Source of the DNA: Acidipila sp. EB88
Lineage (GTDB): Bacteria; Acidobacteriota; Terriglobia; Terriglobales; Acidobacteriaceae
Assembly: GCF_003858395.1 (NCBI RefSeq)
Contig: NZ_QWEV01000002.1
Coordinates: forward strand, 1-64,000
DNA length: 64,000 nt
Direction of reading: 5' to 3'
The notes beneath the pieces are model-generated. The model made no database searches, was not told the origin of the DNA, and worked only from the letters and a program-made list of their open reading frames with translations. Of the stretch, positions 55,162 to 63,125 are shown one piece after another. Position numbers and translations under genes: made by a program. Position 1 is the first letter of the stretch, and each line of letters starts with the position of its first letter.

Positions 55162-55734
55162 TTACACCTGGCGTTTACAGGTGCAATCCAGGCATTTGTG
55201 ATCTGCGCACGCACCGCAGACCTGGGTGAGCTTCTTCGCCGCCGCGCGGCGCGCCCGATGCAATCGGACAGAAGCGTTGTTCGGCGTTGTGCCCTCGGCT
55301 TGTGCGAAGTCTGCAATCGACTCGCCTCCAAGATCGATCCGCTCCAGGGCGGTCCGGTACTCCGGCTTGAGGGTCTGGACCACGCCTCCTACGCAGGCGC
55401 ACAGATTCGCCTCGTCCTCGGTTTCGTAGCTCAGGGGAGCTTCCGCCACAAACTGGTCGTGGGCGCGGGTACGGGCAGCGTTCCTGCGGTAGTGGTCTAC
55501 AAGGGCATTCCGCAGCATGCGATAAAACCATGCCACCACGCTTTCGGTGTTCTGAATCTGCCCGCCTTTTTCGAGCGCCTTCGTGTAGGCCGCTTGCAAA
55601 ATGTCCTCTGCAGCTGCGGGATCGCCGACCCGTCGTGTCAGAAAGCCGAGAAATTCCGCCCGGTGCTCCAGAAGCTGCGCGAGGAGAGCACTCGGTTCCG
55701 GCGCGGAGAGTGCGACCATCTCGATAGCCTTCAT
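55162..55734 (-). CDS. CorE-like ECF sigma factor with Cys-rich C-terminus
   Basis: A 190-residue sigma factor. Region 2 spans about residues 25-90 (DPAAAEDILQAAYTKALEKG, AWFYRMLRNALVDHYRR). Region 4 is about residues 118-168, with ESIADFAQAEGTTPNNASVR. There is a CxC motif in the linker (LCACVG, residues 112-114) and a Cys-rich tail CGACADHKCLDCTC. This is the layout of Myxococcus CorE-type factors, which sense copper directly without an anti-sigma. It overlaps the DUF4396 gene by 4 bases and probably switches on this island. Confidence 0.87.
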   Translation of the reverse strand: MKAIEMVALSAPEPSALLAQLLEHRAEFLGFLTRRVGDPAAAEDILQAAYTKALEKGGQIQNTESVVAWFYRMLRNALVDHYRRNAARTRAHDQFVAEAPLSYETEDEANLCACVGGVVQTLKPEYRTALERIDLGGESIADFAQAEGTTPNNASVRLHRARRAAAKKLTQVCGACADHKCLDCTCKRQV

Positions 55735-56429
55735 GCCATCGCCTCTTTCAGTCCTGTTTTCACGAGGATGTAGTTCATGGGATACGCGGTGAAGAAGCCG
55801 GCAATCATGGCGAACTGCATCATGAACCAGTAGCCGGCCTGGTTGGGCTGAAGGTGCGGGTGCGGAAAGATCACGAAGTAGGTAAGCAGCATCCAGCCGT
55901 ACATGCCGAGCTGCCAAGCGGTGATGGAGAATGTGTCGGCTTTGATTGCAGCCCAGATGCCTTCCCAGCCTGAGATGCCTCGCATGGGTGCGATGGTGAA
56001 GTATTGGAAGCCGATGCCGAGCAGCCAGGCCAGGATGTAGTCGATCACGAAGCTGGCCCAGAGGTCCGAACCCCACAGCGTGAGGGCAAAGCCGAATACG
56101 GCGAAGTCGGCGACAACATCCCCGAGGGCGCAGCCTGCACCGCAGTGGCTGGCGGCTACACCGGTCTGAGAGGGTTTCGGATGCTCTTTGGCCTCCTTCA
56201 TCATCCTCTTGTGCTCCTCCTCGGACATGCTCTGCTGCGCATCCTTGGCCTTTTTACGGCCGATGCGGAAATAAGCCCAGAGCGCGAACACGCTTCCGTA
56301 TAGAGCTGTCACCGGCCAGACGATATTCATCACACCCATCTTTTGAGGATGCCGCACGATATCGACTGCGATCACAATGGAGCAAAAGAATGCGATTCCG
56401 AGCGAAATCCAAGCTATCGTTTCGAACAT
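55731..56429 (-). CDS. DUF4396 membrane protein
   Basis: A 232-residue protein with about five membrane helices. A cytosolic charged loop (EEEHKRMMKEAKEHPKPSQT) is followed by a Cys/His motif HCGAGCALGDVVADF typical of DUF4396. Such proteins recur beside copper oxidases and the cytochrome found next here. Its stop overlaps the sigma factor start. A metal-binding role for HCGAGC is inference. Confidence 0.82.
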   Translation of the reverse strand: MFETIAWISLGIAFFCSIVIAVDIVRHPQKMGVMNIVWPVTALYGSVFALWAYFRIGRKKAKDAQQSMSEEEHKRMMKEAKEHPKPSQTGVAASHCGAGCALGDVVADFAVFGFALTLWGSDLWASFVIDYILAWLLGIGFQYFTIAPMRGISGWEGIWAAIKADTFSITAWQLGMYGWMLLTYFVIFPHPHLQPNQAGYWFMMQFAMIAGFFTAYPMNYILVKTGLKEAMA

Positions 56430-56437
56430 GGGTCACC

Positions 56438-56997
56438 TCAATGGGAGTGGTCGTGGGGAGCTTCGCCGTGATCCATCGGCTCCTCCGTGTGAGTTAGCAC
56501 CTTCTGCTCTTCGGCAGGGGTGAGTTTTGGCAGATGTCGGACGTAAGCGACCATCTTCCATGCGTGTTCATCGTCATCGCCGGGTTTCCCGAATGCTGGC
56601 ATCCCCGACCAACGAACACCGTTCTTGATGACCCAATAGAGTTCGCCATCGGACATCTCCTGTGTCTCCTCAGAGCGCAGGTCGGTGGGACGGGGATACA
56701 TGATGCCGTGAAACTTCGGGTTGCCGGTGCCGTCGTCGCCATGACAAACCGCACAATGCTCCTCGTAATGCCCTCCGGCTTCGATCAGGCTTATGCCATG
56801 TGCAGAAAGAGGATTCTGCAGCTCTCGTATCGCTCGGGAGTCGAGCTGTCGTAGGCCTTCATCGCGATGCTGGCTTCCATGTTTGAGGGCTCCGGCCGAG
56901 AGCTGAACCCCCCGTGCCAGAGCACCCCGAAAGCGACGACAACCACCACAACTCCTGCCAGAGCTGTGGCGGCCCAAACGTTGATCACTCGCTGCAT
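56438..56997 (-). pseudogene. Membrane-anchored cytochrome c, frameshifted
   Basis: The start frame (56997) encodes a membrane anchor (VVVVVAFGVLWHGGF) and a linker to about residue 56. A one-base shift near 56,830 moves to the frame reading RELQNPLSAHGISLIEAGGH, then the haem motif CAVCHGDDGTG and the axial-Met region GMPAFGKPGDDD. It ends with a His-rich tail. The repaired product would be about 186 residues. It lies 8 bases upstream of the DUF4396 gene. It may donate or accept electrons for the copper oxidase. Confidence 0.8.
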
Positions 56998-57023
56998 AGT
57001 TCGCTGCCCCCTCGTCGGTTTCA

Positions 57024-58685
57024 TCACTGGTCCGGTCCGGGCGCAGTCGGCAGGTTCATCGTGGTTGAATCCTGACCGATGCTCATGGGCTCGTCCAACC
57101 CGTTCATGAGCGTGTAGTTCTGAAGAGCAATCGCGGCTCGCCACTCCTCGTTGAGGGCCTGGATGTAGGTAAGCTGTAGCGTGAAAAGCATGTGCTGGGC
57201 GGCAAGGACATGAGGATACCCCTGTGCCATCTGTTGGTATTTTGTGACCTCCAACTGGTAAGCGCGCCGGGCGCGGGGCAACATTTCAGTGCGATACCGC
57301 TCTGCGGTGAAGCGGGCCGTCTGATACTGCTGTGCGTAGGGTTCTGCGCGGTTCCGAGTGAGAAGCTGAGTCCGGTTTACATCATGGTGTGCTCGATCCA
57401 GTTCAACCTTCGCCGCTTGAATGTTGCCCTGATTGCGATTCCAGAGAGGAAGTTGAACGCCCGCCTCTGCAAAGCTCATCCAACCTGCCTTGATGTTCGT
57501 CGATCCGAGAGTCTCACCGGAGTACCACTCGCCCGCCTTGAGGTTGAGATTTGGCACTCTCTCTCGCTGTGCAGATTTGACACGAGCCTCTGCAACGGCG
57601 ACGTTGGCTTCCGCCTGCTTCACAGCGGGGCTTTCCTGCGTGTCAGTAACGACCATCCCTTCGGGATCAAGCTCGGGAGGTTCGACGAGGCTGCCGGTTA
57701 GAGGCTGCGGTGCGAGAGAGCTTTGACCCGAGTAGGTTGCGAGCTGAGTAAAGGTAGCCAAGAACATGCGCTGCGCGTTCACAAACTCTACCTTCGCTTG
57801 TTCTGCGGCTATTTCAGCGTTTAACACCTCGGAAGAATCGGCCTGACCGACCCTCTCCAACTCGTGTGCGTTGGTTTGAGCGTCGAGGGCCACTTTAAGC
57901 AGTCGGTCATGGACAACGACTGATTGCTGGGCTGCGAGAGCGTCGAAAAATGCTCGCGCAACGTCGTTATGAATGCGGGCCTTCTGGATTTCCACGGCGT
58001 ACTCATTCGAGCGTCCTTCGGCTCGATAGATGTCCCGCCGCAGAGCGAGCTTCCTTCCAAGGATGAACTCCTGAGAGAAGAACGCCCCTTCTTCGCCTCC
58101 GTGATACTCGCCTCCCCGGATGTGATCTCCCGAATAGCCGACGATTGGATTGGGGGGAAGACCCATCTGGCGGGCCTGTTGCCTGGAACGGTCAACGTTC
58201 CTCTGCGCTTGCGATAGCGTTGGGTTGGTCTTATCGGCCAATGCGAGGAAGTTCTCAACCGTCATCGGTTCCCGGCTAACGACATCCCTCAGCAGTTCCG
58301 GGGCGGGCAGGTCACTGCCTGTACGGAAGTCGATCGCTTCGGGTTCCTGCAACTCCTGGATAGGCAGCTTGGTAGAGCTAGCGTCGCTGGCCGGACCGGG
58401 TTTGCCCTGGGGCTGGTGGGCTTGCTGTTGGAAGGACTGCGTGACGCTATCGGCCGCGGCTTTAGCTTTTGCGTCTCCGGCGTCCTGACTCATGCTCTTC
58501 ATATCGCCAGGCATTGGGTCGGGTACGTTCTTCCTGCGATTCGGTTTTGGAGCCGGAGCTTGTTGAGGTTTCGGCGGCGGTGGGTCCATCTTCATGCCGG
58601 GCATATCCGGCATGGACTGTTGAGCCTGTAGGGTGCAGGCGCTTGCGGCAATGGCGAAGCTAAGCGCCAGATTCTTGATTTTCAT
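57024..58685 (-). CDS. TolC-family outer-membrane protein with Met/Pro-rich N-terminus
   Basis: A 553-residue protein with a signal peptide (MKIKNLALSFAIAASACTLQ). A Met/Pro-rich segment (MPDMPGMKMDPPPPKPQ) is likely to bind copper. Two long helical efflux halves follow (LALRRDIYRAEGRSNEYAVE and others). It precedes the cytochrome gene by 26 bases. No CusA/CusB-type pump genes accompany it here, although a separate RND system lies 14 kb away. Confidence 0.87.
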   Translation of the reverse strand: MKIKNLALSFAIAASACTLQAQQSMPDMPGMKMDPPPPKPQQAPAPKPNRRKNVPDPMPGDMKSMSQDAGDAKAKAAADSVTQSFQQQAHQPQGKPGPASDASSTKLPIQELQEPEAIDFRTGSDLPAPELLRDVVSREPMTVENFLALADKTNPTLSQAQRNVDRSRQQARQMGLPPNPIVGYSGDHIRGGEYHGGEEGAFFSQEFILGRKLALRRDIYRAEGRSNEYAVEIQKARIHNDVARAFFDALAAQQSVVVHDRLLKVALDAQTNAHELERVGQADSSEVLNAEIAAEQAKVEFVNAQRMFLATFTQLATYSGQSSLAPQPLTGSLVEPPELDPEGMVVTDTQESPAVKQAEANVAVAEARVKSAQRERVPNLNLKAGEWYSGETLGSTNIKAGWMSFAEAGVQLPLWNRNQGNIQAAKVELDRAHHDVNRTQLLTRNRAEPYAQQYQTARFTAERYRTEMLPRARRAYQLEVTKYQQMAQGYPHVLAAQHMLFTLQLTYIQALNEEWRAAIALQNYTLMNGLDEPMSIGQDSTTMNLPTAPGPDQ

Positions 58686-58733
58686 GTCTTCTCCTGGACC
58701 CGAAGGTCCAAACTTCGGTGCTTCGATTCAGGT

Positions 58734-60404
58734 CTAGCCGCGCGTACCCTTTTGAGGAGTGGCGTAGAGGGAGACATAGGGATCGTTGGGCCGGTTCGCA
58801 GTGCGCATGGCAGAGACAACCTGGTCGTACTGCTCCGGAGGAAGCACCCGGATAAACGTCATCATGCCTTGCATAAATCGCGACCAGTTCGGTCGAAGGC
58901 CAAGGTTTTCAGGCTTCTCGACCAGCTTGTCCATGTTCATCATCGGACCTTCCATGTACGCATCCTGGGGAAAGTTCGGGACGTTGTTCGCACTTGGAGA
59001 GGTCTCGCCCATCTGGGCCTTCATGCTGTCGGAGCCCATATCGAAGGCGTCGAGATTGCGCTGCTGCTCCTGGCTGAGCTTGATGCCTTTCTTGTTCTGC
59101 TCCTGCATCATGCCCATCATTCCGGCGTCGAGATGGGTGTTCGCCAGTGGACCGTCCGGAGCGGTAGCTTGAGTGCCAGCACCGAGTGATGCAGCGGGAA
59201 TGGCTGGATCTCCGGTAGGCTTCGGGGCACTCATGTCCATGCCTTTCATCCCACCCATGCCCATTCCGGCCATGTCGCCCTTCATCTCGTCGCCGTTCTC
59301 ACCGCGCGGGGTAATCCGTCCATGGCTGTCGTCCCCGCGCAATCCTTTGCCGCCCGGATACCCTGCCATGCGTGTCATCGGACCCGCCTGCGAGGCCATC
59401 TGGTTCATCATGTGGTGCGGGAGATGGCAGTGGAGCATCCAGTCGCCCGGATTGTCTGCGACGAACTCGACGTTCCGAGTCTGGGCCACTCCAACGAGCA
59501 CTGTGTTGCCTGGCCACCAGGCCGTCTCCGGTATGCGGCCCCCTTCAGTACCGGTGGTGTAGAAGGTGTGCCCATGAATGTGCATCGGATGATGATCCAT
59601 GCCGAGGTTTACAAAGCGAATCCTTACGCGGTCGCCCTGACGAACGATGAGGGGCGTGGCCAACGGACCTGCTTTACCGTTCAGCAAGAGCCAGTTGAAC
59701 TCCATCATCATCGTGTTGGGAGTAGTCGAGTTTGCGAGAACCGCATACTCCTGGAGATGGATCGCGAAATCTTTATCGCAATGAGGACGGTAGGGAACTC
59801 GCGGGTGCATGATAAACGCGCCCAGCATTCCGGCAAGCTCCTGCATCGCCATATGCGAGTGGTAGAAGTAGGTTCCTTCCTGCTTGATGAGGAAGTTGTA
59901 CGTAAAACTCTGGCCGGGACGGACCGGCTCCTGGCTGATGCCGGGCATACCGTCGTATCCGATCTGATCTTCAAATCCATGCCAGTGAAGAGAACTGGCC
60001 TCGGGCAATTCGTTCTTGAAGATGACCCGTACCTTATCGCCCTGCGTAACCTGGATCGTCGGGCCAGGTGCGGAGCCATTGAAGCCCCAGACATCGATCG
60101 TTTTATCAGGCGCGATCTGCTGCTTGAAAACGTGAGCCGTTAGGCGAAAAACCTTTACGTCGCCATCCATCTCAAAGGGGAGGTCGCCTACGTCTGTCGT
60201 CACGACCGGGGTAGTTCTCACCGCGCCGCCGCGCGTATCGATCTTTGAAAGGGAGCCGCTGCTTGTGCCTAGATAACCTCCAGAAGCAGCAACCTGGCTG
60301 GAAGTATGAGACTCGTTATGAGTTGTTTCGGCTACGGCGCGGCTTGCAAAGAGCCCCGCACCCAGACCGAAGGTGCTTTGAAGAAAAGATCGGCGATTCG
60401 CCAT
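58734..60404 (-). CDS. Multicopper oxidase (CopA/CueO-like), exported
   Basis: About 556 residues. ATG at 60404 is preferred: GGAG lies upstream and the product begins with a Tat-like signal (NRRSFLQSTFGLGAGLFASR). All four copper-ligand clusters are present: HWHGFEDQ, YFYHSHMAMQE, HPMHIHGHTFY and HCHLPHHM. A Met-rich region (MKGDMAGMGMGGMKGMDMS) suggests copper binding or cuprous oxidase activity in the periplasm. It is upstream of the TolC gene in the same direction. Confidence 0.92.
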   Translation of the reverse strand: MANRRSFLQSTFGLGAGLFASRAVAETTHNESHTSSQVAASGGYLGTSSGSLSKIDTRGGAVRTTPVVTTDVGDLPFEMDGDVKVFRLTAHVFKQQIAPDKTIDVWGFNGSAPGPTIQVTQGDKVRVIFKNELPEASSLHWHGFEDQIGYDGMPGISQEPVRPGQSFTYNFLIKQEGTYFYHSHMAMQELAGMLGAFIMHPRVPYRPHCDKDFAIHLQEYAVLANSTTPNTMMMEFNWLLLNGKAGPLATPLIVRQGDRVRIRFVNLGMDHHPMHIHGHTFYTTGTEGGRIPETAWWPGNTVLVGVAQTRNVEFVADNPGDWMLHCHLPHHMMNQMASQAGPMTRMAGYPGGKGLRGDDSHGRITPRGENGDEMKGDMAGMGMGGMKGMDMSAPKPTGDPAIPAASLGAGTQATAPDGPLANTHLDAGMMGMMQEQNKKGIKLSQEQQRNLDAFDMGSDSMKAQMGETSPSANNVPNFPQDAYMEGPMMNMDKLVEKPENLGLRPNWSRFMQGMMTFIRVLPPEQYDQVVSAMRTANRPNDPYVSLYATPQKGTRG

Positions 60405-60545
60405 GTAAAAGCTCCGGAAACACAGTGAGGCGTAGAGTTCTGGCGTCTCTGGGTAAACGGAGTGATGTGCTGAGATCCAAACAGAATGGAACAAAGCGAC
60501 GCACTCCTACCAGCGACACAGGGTCGGTGAGGAGAGGTCGCTGAA

Positions 60546-60992
60546 TTAAGTGCGGAGAGTAGTGTGAAGAGAAACCGGAGAAGCCCTTTGAACAGGTGGT
60601 GGGCCTCTCACCGGCACAATGCCGCTTGGTACGGCATACGCCTGCGGTAGGAAATATAGGAGAGGAACCTGATGGCTTAGGTCAAGGCTGGTAAATGCCT
60701 GCGCATCGGACTTCAACAAGACAGGTTGCTGGGCGCAGATGTGATGAAGACAACTCTGTGCAGCTCCCGACACAACCGGCAAGCCTGGAATTGCTTCGGC
60801 AACCTGACTTTCGCCCATTCCGGGCATTGCCAACATGGAATGACTGCTTTGGGGAGAGCTGTGCGCCGCTGTGGAATGGCAGCTTGCTCCCGCACTCGCC
60901 TGGTCACAGTGGATCTGGCAAGCGGACGCAAGGGGCGAGAGCGACAGTAGTATCACTGCCAGTAAGCTCGCCAATGTCGCCCGGAAACGCAT
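60546..60992 (-). CDS. Exported Cys/His/Met-containing protein of the copper island
   Basis: A 148-residue protein. ATG at 60992 gives a signal peptide (MRFRATLASLLAVILLSLSP to SAC). The mature part has scattered Cys and His (CQIHCDQ, CHSTAAH, CLHHIC) and MLAMPGMG, consistent with metal binding. It is the promoter-proximal gene, 141 bases before the copper oxidase. No named family recognised. Confidence 0.6.
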   Translation of the reverse strand: MRFRATLASLLAVILLSLSPLASACQIHCDQASAGASCHSTAAHSSPQSSHSMLAMPGMGESQVAEAIPGLPVVSGAAQSCLHHICAQQPVLLKSDAQAFTSLDLSHQVPLLYFLPQAYAVPSGIVPVRGPPPVQRASPVSLHTTLRT

Positions 60993-61130
60993 ATAGATAG
61001 TATCCACTCTCAATCGCTTTGATGCCACTTGGCTCAAATCGATGCTTTTCAGATACCAAACGAAACTAAGACTTCGATAGGATGAACGAGCAAAGTGGGC
61101 TTCACTGTGAATGGAGCCTGCTCGCTTTAA

Positions 61131-61340
61131 CGATCCATGCGTCCACGAATCGGCCCCAGAAAATAGGCGGCGAAGGACCCGCCGCTCCATATAAGGGCCG
61201 ATCCCCAAAGGATGAGCTCAGCTTGCTGATTTCGCCGCACATCGTTAGATCGTCGGCTGCGCAGACTTCACCCTGCTGCAGTCTGGGAGCGGTCACCTAA
61301 GTCATGACAAAGCTTGCCGCTCTTAGTGTCCCGGCGATGC
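61131..61340 (-). pseudogene. Damaged partial duplicate of the MerT-like gene
   Basis: The stretch aligns with 50,195-50,410, the 3' half of the MerT-like gene, at roughly three quarters identity. It retains APRLQQGEVCAADD and, after a one-base lesion near 61,225, LILWGSALIWSGGSFAAYFLGP in another frame. The 5' half is missing. Its left (5') edge falls inside the 3' end of arsC, whose last residues come from this junction. Confidence 0.8.
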
Positions 61341-61736
61341 ATGCAATCCCTCGTTAACCAAAAGGGTCTGCACTCGGCTCCTAATGTCGTTCCGTACCGT
61401 TCTTACATCTTCAATAGGAAGGCCCTTTGGATCACGAAGCGGCCAGTCATCCCGGCGTAGGCCGGGAACGTAAGGACATTTATCGCCGCACCCCATGGTG
61501 ACAAGCAACTGAGCCTCGCGGGCTAGCTCATCGGTGAGCCTCTGAGGTCTAGTGTCGCTTAGGTCGATCCCAACCTCCCTCATAACCTCCAAGACTTCGG
61601 GATGGACGCGCAAACCGGGCTGCGTTCCGGCCGAGATTGCCCGCGCCTTGAGTGGATCGGCAAGCTGATTGAAGAAAGCGGCCGCCATCTGGGAACGACC
61701 GGCATTGTGAACACAGGCGAAAATGATGTTTTTCAT
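61323..61736 (-). CDS. arsC: Arsenate reductase (low-molecular-weight phosphatase fold)
   Basis: A 137-residue enzyme reducing arsenate to arsenite. The active-site loop CVHNAGRS has Cys8 and Arg14, and the relay cysteines are Cys83 and Cys87 in MGCGDKCP. The DP motif is in RDPKG. This matches the thioredoxin-coupled type (pI258-like). The last few residues (ASPGH) come from the junction with the MerT-like fragment and may be foreign, but the catalytic parts are complete. Confidence 0.92.
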   Translation of the reverse strand: MKNIIFACVHNAGRSQMAAAFFNQLADPLKARAISAGTQPGLRVHPEVLEVMREVGIDLSDTRPQRLTDELAREAQLLVTMGCGDKCPYVPGLRRDDWPLRDPKGLPIEDVRTVRNDIRSRVQTLLVNEGLHASPGH

Positions 61737-61751
61737 AGGTCTCCTTAGTTG

Positions 61752-62636
61752 CTAGACCGCCTGGGGCTTGATGGCGTAGACCTTGACGCTGGCTGCGGCG
61801 GCGTTCACGTCGTATTGCGAGAGGAGCGTCGTCAGCTCCTCGTGTAGGGAAGGCTCAACGGATGCCGAAGTACAGCAAGCGTCTTCAATGACCTGGAAGG
61901 GGCTTCCCGCGTCCATGCTTGGAGAGCAGCAACCTGCCTGATTCTCGACCTTGGCATAGGCGTTGAGGTCGGCTCCGCTGTCTACGATCTCTACGTGCTT
62001 GAAGCCAGCAGCGAGCAAGCCTTCGCGGTAATCGTCAATCAGGATCGCCCCTGCGATGCAGCCGACGTAAGCCGCCATGCTCTGAGCAACCGCCTCAGGC
62101 AGATCGTGCTTCAACGCTATATCGCTGATTGCAACGCGGCCTCCCGGCTTGAGAACACGGGCGATTTCACGGAAAACGGCTGGCTTGTCCGGCGCAAGGT
62201 TGACGACGCAATTCGAGATAACACAATCGACCGAAGCGTCCGGAAGTGGAATCTGGTCGATGGTGGACTGAAAGAACTCAACGTTTGTGTAGCCGCCCTT
62301 GTGCGCGTTCTCATGCGCCCGCTCGATCATCGCCGTGGTCATGTCGATGCCGATGGCCCGGCCCTCTGGACCAACCATCTTCGAGGCGAGAAACACGTCG
62401 AGGCCGCCGCCCGAGCCTAGATCGACCACAACCTCTCCAGCTCTCAGATGAGCCGTTGCCGTGGGATTTCCGCAGGATAAGCCCATATTGGCTCCTGCCG
62501 GGATGGACGTCAGCTCGTCGGCACTGTAGCCGAACGCTTCGGCAACGGCCTTCACGCCTGCATGGTCGTTCGATAGGGTGCTCTCTGCTACTGCTCCATA
62601 CTTCGACTTCACCGAATCCAAGAGCTGCTCCGACAT
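61752..62636 (-). CDS. arsM: Arsenite S-adenosylmethionine methyltransferase
   Basis: A 294-residue protein starting at 62636 (GGAGG upstream). The SAM-binding motif [15 protein letters not shown] and the conserved Cys residues in [15 protein letters not shown] and YVGCIAGA (arsenic ligands in ArsM) are present. The tail holds CCSP and CCTS pairs. It methylates arsenite to volatile forms. It precedes arsC by 15 bases and is divergent from arsR. Confidence 0.92.
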   Translation of the reverse strand: MSEQLLDSVKSKYGAVAESTLSNDHAGVKAVAEAFGYSADELTSIPAGANMGLSCGNPTATAHLRAGEVVVDLGSGGGLDVFLASKMVGPEGRAIGIDMTTAMIERAHENAHKGGYTNVEFFQSTIDQIPLPDASVDCVISNCVVNLAPDKPAVFREIARVLKPGGRVAISDIALKHDLPEAVAQSMAAYVGCIAGAILIDDYREGLLAAGFKHVEIVDSGADLNAYAKVENQAGCCSPSMDAGSPFQVIEDACCTSASVEPSLHEELTTLLSQYDVNAAAASVKVYAIKPQAV

Positions 62637-62666
62637 AACCGCCTCCGAGTGATATCTGCTTTGGCG

Positions 62667-62705
62667 ACTATATGGCTTGCGTTCGCATACGTCAATGCGT
62701 ATACA
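62667..62705. promoter_or_regulatory. Overlapping divergent arsM/arsR promoters with dyad operator
   Basis: Leftward (arsM): TTGACG (62695-62690), 17 bases, TATAGT (62672-62667). Rightward (arsR): TTGCGT (62677-62682), 17 bases, TATACA (62700-62705). The dyad ATACG-N6-CGTAT (62687-62702) covers the arsM -35 and runs into the arsR -10, so one bound repressor could silence both. The arsR ATG lies 6 bases after its -10 box with no ribosome site, suggesting a leaderless message. Confidence 0.68.
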
Positions 62706-62711
62706 TGACCT

Positions 62712-63125
62712 ATGGCAGCGAAACAGGCGTACAACGTGGAACGGTTCTTTCAGGCTCTCGGCGATCAGACGCGGCTTCGGCTGCTGAACCTGATGGGCGA
62801 CCAGGAGATCTGTGTCTGTTACTTCGTCGAAATCCTCGGCGGCCCTCAACCGAAGATTTCCCGGCATCTCGCATACCTCCGCAGCGCCGGAATAGTCTCG
62901 GCACGACGGGAAAGCAAGTGGATGCACTATCGCATCGTCATGCCGCCGCACATCGGTGCTGCTCAGATCCTGAAGCAGACTCTCGGCTGGTTAAAAGAAG
63001 AGAAGGCCATGCAGGCGGACAAGGCGAGGCTCACGAAAGCCTGCTGTTCGCCATCGAAGTACGCCCTCCTCGAAGGCGCTCCGCTCCCGATAACCCTTGA
63101 CGCTGCACTCTGTGAGGTTTGCTAG
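62712..63125 (+). CDS. arsR: ArsR-family arsenite-responsive repressor
   Basis: A 137-residue winged-helix repressor. The arsenite-sensing CxC is in EICVCYFVE (Cys34 and Cys36), like the sensor cysteines of E. coli ArsR. The recognition helix is around [19 protein letters not shown]. The C-terminal tail has further Cys (ACCSPS, CEVC). Its stop overlaps the GTG start of acr3 (TAGTG), so the pair is coupled. It should bind the dyad in its own promoter. Confidence 0.93.
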   Translation: MAAKQAYNVERFFQALGDQTRLRLLNLMGDQEICVCYFVEILGGPQPKISRHLAYLRSAGIVSARRESKWMHYRIVMPPHIGAAQILKQTLGWLKEEKAMQADKARLTKACCSPSKYALLEGAPLPITLDAALCEVC

